Shown here piece after piece: positions 56,928 through 64,000 of a DNA stretch of 64,000 nt (its first letter is position 1; each line of letters opens with the position of its first letter). Location of the stretch: NCBI RefSeq assembly GCF_004210375.1, contig NC_134834.1, forward strand, positions 94,492,170 through 94,556,169, written 5' to 3'. Source of the DNA: Tachypleus tridentatus (taxonomy: Eukaryota; Arthropoda; Merostomata; Xiphosura; Limulidae). Made by a program: the position numbers and the translations under genes. The notes beneath the pieces were generated by a model that was not told where the DNA came from, ran no database searches, and worked only from the letters and a program-made list of their open reading frames with translations.

Positions 56928-57173
56928 TATCACAACTAAGATTATCACAACCAAGATTATCACAACCAAAATTATCACAACTTAGATTATCACAACCAAG
57001 ATTATCACAACTAAGATTATTACAACTAAGATTATCACAACTTAGATTATCACAACCAAAATTATCACAACTAAGATTATCACAACTTAGATTATCACAA
57101 CTAAGATTATCACAACTAAGATTATCACAACCAAGATTATCACAACTAAGATTATCACAACCAAAATTATCAC
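56928..57173. repeat. 15-bp minisatellite, about 16 copies
   Basis: Unit ATTATCACAACTAAG with ACCAAG, ACTTAG and ACCAAA variants. Confidence 0.95.
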
Positions 57174-57359
57174 ATAGTTTATTTGTTTTTCTAAAATTTT
57201 TATTTAACGTCGTTGTTATATTTTAATTTATTTATTCTCAAATTAGTTTCACTTTTATTCTCACACTTGAGATTAAAAAGATTATAAAGGCTCCTTGTTG
57301 AGATCCCAGCTTTTACTGAGATAATACACTTTCCACAGTTCCCTTCAATCTGAGAGTAC

Positions 57360-57544
57360 CGTGGTTGTTAACGTGCTAAACTATCAGTTTAAGGGTGGGT
57401 TATAAAAGTGATGTCCAAACATCACGCTTTGATTGGAGCAACTGGTCGCAGGTATTGTTGACGAGCTGATTTTCCTACAGTTAATCAATTCAACTTAGGG
57501 GCAGATAGCCCCCTCAGTAACTTGTGAGAATTTCCAAAACAAAC
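57360..57544 (+). mobile_element. Very old SINE-A remnant
   Basis: A decayed head (GTGGTTGTTAACGTGC, then GTTTAAGGGTGGG) and the tail GGGGCAGATAGCCCCCTC, AGTAACTTGTGAG, AAACAAAC. The middle is largely lost. Confidence 0.55.
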
Positions 57545-57791
57545 TCTCCTTGTGACATTTTCTTTTTCACTTCGAGATTAAAGGATGATGTATACTTTAT
57601 TTATTATACTTTTAATTCAAATAGAATACTATATACACTAATTATCACACTTCATTTTCAGAGAACTATTATATATACATACTTAATGTACTACACTTCT
57701 TTTTAATCAGGGCGCCACATACTTTATTTATTATACTTTCTTTCAATTAGAATATCATTTACTTTTTTTAGTGTGTTTCCCTTCCGTTAGA

Positions 57792-58067
57792 GGCCCGACA
57801 TGGCTAGGTGGGTAAAGGTGTTGGACTCGTAATCTGAGGGTCGCGGGTTCGAATCCCTGTCGCACCAAACATATTCGCCCTTTCAGCCGTGGGGGCGTTA
57901 TAATGTGACGGCAATCCCACTATTCGTTGATAAAAGAGTAGCCCAAGAGTTGGCGGTGGGTGGTGGCGGCTAGTTGCCTTCCCTCTAGTCTTACACTACA
58001 AAATTAGGGACGGCTAGCACACATAGTCTTCGTGTAGCTTTGAGCGAAATTCAAAACAAACCAAACC
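57792..58067 (+). mobile_element. SINE-A, near full length
   Basis: GGCCCGACATGGCTAGGTGG head to AATTCAAAACAAACC. Confidence 0.93.
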
Positions 58068-58751
58068 ATTCAACTTTCATACGAGTGTAGAAATTATTTG
58101 TTTCCTTAAATAGCCATGATTACATAGTTTCCTTCAAACACTTTCTTAAGACTCTAAGATTACTCGTTTTGCTGGTTCTACTATCTTTGTATAATTTATT
58201 TTGTTCCACTTTCTTTCCCATTTGAATCCAATTTCTGAGTCTTGTTTGCTTCCAGTGAGTTCACACAATCTCTTTATTCTTCCGTAATATATTCCTTTTA
58301 CTTCATTCCCTTTCAGCTGAGAGATTATATTTATTTGTAAATACAAAGACAAATTGAAAATAAGTAAACAGTATCTTCATCGATTAATCATCCAGAAAAT
58401 TATACACTTTGTTATATGTTCTCGTTTACCCATCGGATCATTTCTTTGATGTTTTTCTTTCTCTCATCAAGAACTAATAATTGCTTTGGAAACTTTCCCC
58501 TTTATCCATGATATAAATAAAACTTTTGTTTTTATTTTACTTCTCTCTGCTCATTCTTTAGAAAACTTATTAAGTTCGCGTGTTTTTAAAGATTGGTTTT
58601 CACCAAGCTGGTCGATAACTTCTGATTAAAGCAAAATCATAACTGAAGATAAATCCATTAATGAATGTAACTATAATTGAATATTGATATATTACGTGAA
58701 TACCTTCCCTTTTGACGATATTGTGAGCCAGAATCCCAGTATTTCACGAGG
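58068..58751. other. Unannotated interval
   Basis: The short minus ORF 58146..58352 has no known motif. Confidence 0.35.
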
Positions 58752-58765
58752 TTTGAACACATTAG

Positions 58766-59041
58766 TAGCTCGGGATACCCAGGTGGGTTAAGGCGTTCGA
58801 CTCGTAATGTGAGAGTCACGGGTTCGAATCCCTGTCGCACCAAATATGCTCGCCCTTTAAGCCGTAGGGGCGTTATAATGTGACGGTCAACCCACTATTC
58901 GTTGGTAAAAGAGTAGCCCAAGTGTTGGCGGTGGGTGGTGATGACTAGCTGCCTTCCCTCTAGTCTTACACTACTAAAATAGGGACGGCTAGCGCAGACA
59001 GCCCTTGAGTAGCATTGCGCGAAATTCAAAACAAAACAAAC
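58766..59041 (+). mobile_element. SINE-A with 14-bp or longer TSD
   Basis: Starts within the head at CTCGGGATACCCAGGTGGG. TTTGAACACATTAG lies at 58752..58765 and 59042..59055; the match continues imperfectly with TAG/CAG. Confidence 0.95.
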
Positions 59042-59332
59042 TTTGAACACATTAGCAGATTAAGCTAAACCTAGCAATGCAAAATAATCCTCATAATAAT
59101 ATATTTGTGACATAAATCAAAGTAGTAATATATATGTTAAATATTTTAAACAAAAAAGAAACAAACAAAACGTCCTAATTTATTGCAAAGAAATAGGTTT
59201 GTTGGAGTCATTGTTTTGTAGCCAAATTCAACTACTTGAATAGAATTTTATTGACGAGATTGAGGTTAGAAACGTGAAATGTTTCTTAGTCTTTAGAAAA
59301 ATCTTTCGCCTAATTCTTTATCAGATATTCTC

Positions 59333-59620
59333 ACGGCAATGGCCCAGTGGCCAGTGCTTTAGATTTGTAATCATAAGGTTGCGAGTTCGAGGCTTGCTTT
59401 CGACACGCCGTTGAGTCCTTGACCAATAAACTTTAGTTATTTCAATATAGCTAGCTGTATAAAGGTAAACCGCAGGTAGCTCTAGGCTATAGGGCGATGG
59501 ACTGGAATCTGGAGCAGACTATACGTGTCAACATTCTCATTTGTTTGTGTCAATCATACTTCAGCACCGATTCCTACGCGAGATAAATTTGGCCGTAAGG
59601 TGTTGTACACATTAAATATG
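59333..59620 (+). mobile_element. SINE of another type, with conserved central region
   Basis: tRNA-like head: TGGCCCAGTGG (A-box) and GCGAGTTCGAGGC (B-box). Then GTTGAGTCCTTGACCAATAA, ACTTTAGTTATTTC and TAGCTGTATAAAGGTAAACC. From memory these resemble a central domain (CCTTGAGCAAGGCACTTTA..., AGCTGTATAAATGGGTACC) found in SINEs of several invertebrate phyla. 3' limit approximate. Confidence 0.65.
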
Positions 59621-60452
59621 TAACATTCGTTGATGGTTTTCTTGATATTATGTAGAAACGGAAATGAGGCTTTAGGAAAATGAGTTGCAATTTGAAAAAC
59701 TAAAACTGTACCTAAGATGGTTATTTTAATGAACTTCCTAGGCCTAGCGTATCACCATGATTAGTAGCACCTTCTAGCAAACAATTGAACTATACTATTA
59801 AAATAGTGCTTACAACAATATTGATCCACCATAACTTAAAACATGTTAGGCTTCGAATCAGCTAAAGTATATCATTTGAATAAAAATTTAAATTAGAGTT
59901 TTCTTTTTATTCAAGGGCTATATTTTTATTTCATCCTCGAATTGCTTGAAACAAAAAGAAGATAAAATTAGACCTAGCTTGCAACTTCAAAAATATAACA
60001 AAACGCCGTAAGAGGGCGCTATAAACGGAAAAAATCTGTGAAATGAAATGATGCGCGTCTGGTAGTTGTTACTGTTGTTCTTTGGCATAAACTACACAGT
60101 AGGCTTAATAATGAAACCAAGACGCCTATAAGACTTTCCACGATGTATTACTGTAGCAAATACGTGAAGAACATGAAGCTGGTTTACAGAAGAATTAGGG
60201 TTATCTTTACCCATTTATCTTCATTACAAAAGATAATTACCAAGTTACTCAGAGCACATTCTAGAGGGTATGAACGAAAGTAATCAGTCATAGATTATAC
60301 GAAATAGCTTACAAGACTGTGAACAACAACAACTAAAGTCACCTAGTTCAGGCTGTTGTTAACTTCAGCATTAAACAGTATTTATTATACACAATCTATG
60401 TATTATACACGATCTACACAAAATAAAGAACAACAAAAAGAAATATATTTTT
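59621..60452. other. Unannotated interval
   Basis: Nothing recognisable. A GC-richer spot at 60000-60060 (CGCCGTAAGAGGGCGCTATA) stands out but was not identified. Confidence 0.35.
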
Positions 60453-60461
60453 TTAAATTTA

Positions 60462-60586
60462 CGTTGTTTTTTTGAATTAGGCACAAAGCTACACGATGGG
60501 CTATCTGTGCTCTGCCCACCAGGGGCATTGAAACCCGATTTTTAGCGTTGTAAGTCCGCAGACATACCGCTGAGCCACTGGAGGGC
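60462..60586 (-). mobile_element. SINE-C, TSD likely
   Basis: Minus strand: CCAGTGGCTCAGCGGTATG head and AGATAGCCCATCGTGTAGC tail. TTAAATTTA at 60453..60461 and 60587..60595. Confidence 0.92.
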
Positions 60587-60742
60587 TTAAATTTATGTAT
60601 TCATAATTTGCACTATAAATTTTGAAACACTTTTCAATTCAATCAAAACGTAACGTGTTTTTTTTTTTAATTTATTCATCAAAATACGTGATTTTGCATA
60701 TAATCAATTAATTAAAACGTGTTTGGCAAAGTTTCAGTTTCT

Positions 60743-61010
60743 GTTTGTTTCTTTGTTTTTGAATTTCGCCCAAGCTACACGAGGGCTAACTGCGCTAGCC
60801 GTCTTAATTTAGCAGTGTAAGACTAAAGGGAAGTCAGCTAGTCATAACAACCCACCGCCAACTCTTGGGCTGCTCTTTTACCAACGAATAATGGAATTGA
60901 ACGTAACATATTAACGCCCCTACAGCTGAAAGGACAAGCATGTTTGGTGTGACGGGGATTCGAACTCGCAACCCTCAGATTATGAGTCGAGTGTCTTAAC
61001 CACCTGGACA
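60743..61010 (-). mobile_element. SINE-A with 11-bp TSD
   Basis: Head truncated at TCCAGGTGGTTAAG. TTTCAGTTTCT lies at 60732..60742 and 61011..61021. Confidence 0.94.
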
Positions 61011-61021
61011 TTTCAGTTTCT

Positions 61022-61253
61022 ATCTTCGTAGCAGCTATAAAAAATGAAAAGTGAAATAATTTCATCTTTAATTTTATTGACTTATATGCTAGAATGCATT
61101 CAAACATTTAAAAACAAAACTATTATAGAATAAGAAATTAGCACCTTTAAAGTATGTATTTGTATATATATATATATATATATTTATCTGAATATGAAAA
61201 GCTAAGTTCACGAAGAAAATAACTTTACTTAGCTCCTTAGTCCCTACCACGTA
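61022..61253. repeat. (TA)n microsatellite in unannotated sequence
   Basis: A (TA) run at about 61164..61183. Otherwise nothing. Confidence 0.6.
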
Positions 61254-61466
61254 TCCCGGTCACACCAAACATGCTCGCCCTTTCAGCCGTGGGGGCGTTA
61301 TGATATGAGGGTCAATCCCACTATTCGTTGGTAAAGGAGTAGCCTAAGAGTTGGCGGTGAGTGGTGATGACTAGCTGCCTTCCTTCTAGCCTTACACTGC
61401 TAAATTAGGGAAGGCTAGCGCAGATAGCCCTCGAGTAGCTTTGCGCGAAATTCAAAACAAACAAAC
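61254..61466 (+). mobile_element. 5'-truncated SINE-A
   Basis: Starts at TCCCGGTCACACCAAACATG just after the B-box. Body and tail are complete. Confidence 0.92.
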
Positions 61467-62258
61467 TGTTGATACCTTAAGCATAAATTTGATTGTTCTG
61501 AGGGGAATAAAACAAGAATTATTCCATTATTTATTTCAATTATAATTAATTTAATCTTGAGTTGAAAACATTTTAAAGTACCATAACTTATCTTAAATAT
61601 AGCACGTTTCATACAGTACATTTTAGAGGTCTGCTTAATGTGTTTATCTTATGTGGTCTTCATGCCAAAAAAAAGTAATATATCTATAAAATTAGCAACG
61701 ACTTTACACAACCTGCTAATAATAAATGTTCAAAAATAACTACATTCTGTTACTTAGAAACGCGAGAACGTTCTATGGAACAATAAATATTCATATAGGA
61801 ACTTATTAAGTTACTGTATAATGAAAATGAAAGCGTATTTAAATTTCCTCTGAATTATGTTATACTTGTCATTGGCATTTTAAGATGGAAGTTCACTTGG
61901 CAGTGACCTTATAACATTACAGAATAAGGTCAGATTACTGTATTTTATACTCAAGTAAATAGTATTTCGTCTCTATTAACATGTACACGTAGTTTATATT
62001 CTGACACATCTAAAATTATCGTTTTTGTTCCAACAGATGTGATAATTTTCCCAAATAAATATGAAGTCTTTCTGTTATATATTAAACTTTAAATAGTTTT
62101 CATACTTGAATTGCAGATACAATAATGTATTACATGAGACAAAAATATGTGGTGAGGAAAGTCTATTGAGTAAATCTGTTGTTTTTATTGATACTTAATA
62201 ACTTTCGTGCAATTTATCTATTTTAAAAGATTTAACTTGTTGAAATCAGTTTTAGTTT
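61467..62258. other. Unannotated interval
   Basis: AT-rich; nothing recognisable. Confidence 0.35.
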
Positions 62259-62362
62259 TTGTGTGTGTTTTTTTAAAGCCAAGCCATACCGGGCTCTCTG
62301 CTGCGCCTACTAAGGGGAATCGAACCCCTGGTTTGAGCATTGTAAATCTGTAATCCCGGAGA
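62259..62362 (-). mobile_element. SINE-B copy, head truncated
   Basis: Minus strand: CAGGGGTTCGATTCCCCTTA B-box arm, GCAGAGAGCCCGGTATGGC tail, ACACAC end. Confidence 0.85.
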
Positions 62363-62370
62363 GGTGATAG

Positions 62371-62622
62371 GGTTTGTTTTGAATTTCGCGTGAAGGTACA
62401 CGAGGGCTATCTGCGCTAGCCGTCCCTAATTTAGCAGTGTAAGACTAGAGGAAAGGCAGGTAGTCATCACCACCCACCGCCAACTCTTGAGCTACTCTTT
62501 TAACCAACGAGTAGTGAGATTGACCACCATATTATAACGCCCCCCACGAGCTGAAAGGGCGAACATGTTTGGTGCGACCGGGATTAGAACCCGGGTCCCT
62601 CGGATAACGAGTCGAACGTCAA
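62371..62622 (-). mobile_element. SINE-A, head truncated
   Basis: Minus strand from TCGACTCGTTATCCGAGGG to GCGAAATTCAAAACAAAC. Confidence 0.92.
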
Positions 62623-62887
62623 CACTTATTAGCAACTATTAGTCTTCCTCATAATTTTTAATGTTTCAAAAACACAAAAGCAATTATATTAATTACAACT
62701 CGAAATTCAGATTAGCGTTTAGAAAATAACATGACAATTTGATTGCTCTCGGTTTTATTACTCATACAATCTGGTAAAGGAAAAACGTTTGATAAACGTT
62801 TGGTGTTTTCCCGTGTCTAAGAGTAAGTTTTCACTAAATTAATATTAAATAATTAATTAATTAAGGTATCTTCATTAATAATATTAA

Positions 62888-63038
62888 AGGGCCTGGCATG
62901 GCCAAGCGCGTAAGGCGTGCGACTAGTAATCCGATGGTCGCGGGTTCGCGTTCGCGTCTGCGTCGCGCTAAACATGCTCGCCCTCCCAGCCTTGGGGGAG
63001 GTGTATAATGTGACGGTCAAATTCCAAAAAACAAACAA
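62888..63038 (+). mobile_element. SINE-A deletion derivative, 12-bp TSD
   Basis: The head and first part of the body run to TGTGACGGTCAA, then jump to ATTCCAAAAAACAAAC, skipping about 130 bp of body and most of the tail. TAATAATATTAA lies at 62876..62887 and 63039..63050. Confidence 0.9.
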
Positions 63039-63050
63039 TAATAATATTAA

Positions 63051-63675
63051 TAAACTATTAATTTCTTTACTACATTAAACAGAATTATCGATATTAAACA
63101 CTGGCCTTTCAATACTCGTTCCTGGGTAGAGGAAGTAATGCAAGAAAATTATATGCAAATTACTCGTGTTAAATATCTTTAATGACACACTAAGGAAAAC
63201 GTACAAGTAGTTTAATAACACTTACAGCAGGATTGTTAGAATCCTGTTTATTGCCTGTCTGTAGCGGGTTACAATCAATTTACTTCCTCCATATTTCTAC
63301 TCCATTACTTTTATTATTGTATTACCGAGAAATTCCACTTCACTGCTAGTCAACGTTTTTACAGAGTCTTTGCACGTAATGTGATTTAATGTCCAATGTG
63401 AATGAGTTATGACCAGAATCGCCTGGAGGGAACTGAGTAAACAGACGTTAATCAAGTGATAGGGTTTCAAAATGTAGGCACTGATTTTTTTGTATGTGTT
63501 TTGATACATTCTTATAACATTATTGAGAAAATTTTTTAAAAAATAGCATAAGTTATAGCGTAACCTAATAAAAACTTCCATTCAAAACGCGATTAAACGT
63601 TAATTATTTAAGTTCAGAAACACCTGGCGATGGCTGAGTAAACTAAGAAAACTAAAATAACCTCATTTGGGAATG
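63051..63675. other. Unannotated interval
   Basis: The minus ORF at 63297..63581 has no recognisable motif. Confidence 0.35.
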
Positions 63676-63687
63676 TAACCCGTTTTA

Positions 63688-63944
63688 GTTTGTTTGTTTT
63701 TAAATTTCGCACAAAGCTACTCGAGGGGTATCTGTGGTAGCCGTCCCTAATTTAGCAGTGTTAGACTAGAGGGAAGGCAGCTAGTCAACACCACCCACCG
63801 CCAACTGTTTGGGCTACGCTATTACTAACGAATAGTGGGATTGACCGTAACATTATAACGCCCCCACGGCTGAAAGAAAGGGCGAGCATGTTTGGCGCGA
63901 CGGGGATGCGAACCCGCGCCCCTCGGATTAGGAGTCGAACGCGT
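63688..63944 (-). mobile_element. SINE-A with 12-bp TSD
   Basis: Near-consensus minus-strand copy with head truncated at CGCGTTCGACTCC. TAACCCGTTTTA at 63676..63687 and 63945..63956. Confidence 0.95.
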
Positions 63945-64000
63945 TAACCCGTTTTAAAACTGTGCTATAGTTAACAAAATTTAAAGCTAATATTGTTAAA

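Overview
This window looks like eukaryotic, AT-rich, repeat-dense intergenic or intronic DNA. I found no host protein-coding gene, rRNA gene or functional tRNA gene. Three abundant tRNA-derived SINE types (called A, B and C here) occur more than 50 times on both strands. From memory these consensus sequences look like horseshoe-crab (Tachypleus/Limulus type) repeats, so I infer a xiphosuran chelicerate; this rests on recall, not on a search. Every coding region I can name belongs to a transposable element, and all are broken.

SINE vocabulary. SINE-A (about 275 bp) has a tRNA-like head (GGCCCGGCATGGCCAGGTGG...GGTTCGAATCC), a body with the phrases ATGCTCGCCCTTTCAGCCGT and TAGTCTTACACTGCTAAATT, and a tail AGATAGCCCTCGAGTAGCTTTGC followed by a CAAA-rich end. 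SINE-B (about 120 bp; CGCTAGTACAGCGG head) and SINE-C (about 120 bp; CAGTGGCTCAGCGG head) have related tRNA-like heads and no long body. All three share the tail module AGATAGCCC....TAGCTTTG. Many copies have clear 8-16 bp target-site duplications (TSDs). Two 45-50 bp insertions contain only the tail module, and one SINE-A has its tail replaced by an unrelated one.

Layout. 1-5 kb: SINEs and a 49-bp triplet repeat. About 5.0-5.4 kb: inverted Penelope-like (PLE) end fragments. 5.9-6.9 kb: 36-bp tandem array. 7-12.3 kb: SINEs and two minisatellites. 12.6-14.4 kb: a CR1-like LINE fragment split by a 1-kb Tc1/mariner element. 15.7 kb: a 143-bp near-perfect hairpin. 17.6-19.8 kb: PLE copy 1 with a 13-bp TSD. 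20-29.9 kb: SINE-rich. 29.96-36.56 kb: a decayed LTR retrotransposon on the minus strand (gag, protease, integrase, RT, RNase H between diverged LTRs) in which integrase precedes RT, the Gmr1-like arrangement within Ty3/gypsy. 36.6-39.3 kb: two more Tc1-type fossils. 39-46 kb: SINEs, a 71-bp duplication with YY1-like motifs, the tail-swapped SINE and two minisatellites. 46.1 kb: a small inverted PLE end pair. 48.5 kb: a hAT-like MITE. 50.8-52.0 kb: two tandem arrays. 52.3-55.4 kb: PLE copy 2, the most complete coding element (RT plus GIY-YIG endonuclease, 12-bp TSD). 56.4-57.2 kb: two minisatellites. 57.4-64 kb: SINEs, including one of a different, longer type.

The elements interact by nesting and probably by shared machinery: SINEs sit inside the LTRs and coding region of the retrotransposon and inside a Tc1 element; a Tc1 sits inside a LINE; a SINE tail sits inside another SINE. 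The most unusual features are the modular SINE tails, the head-to-head PLE insertions bounded by TSDs and carrying hammerhead-like motifs, and the integrase-before-RT gypsy element.
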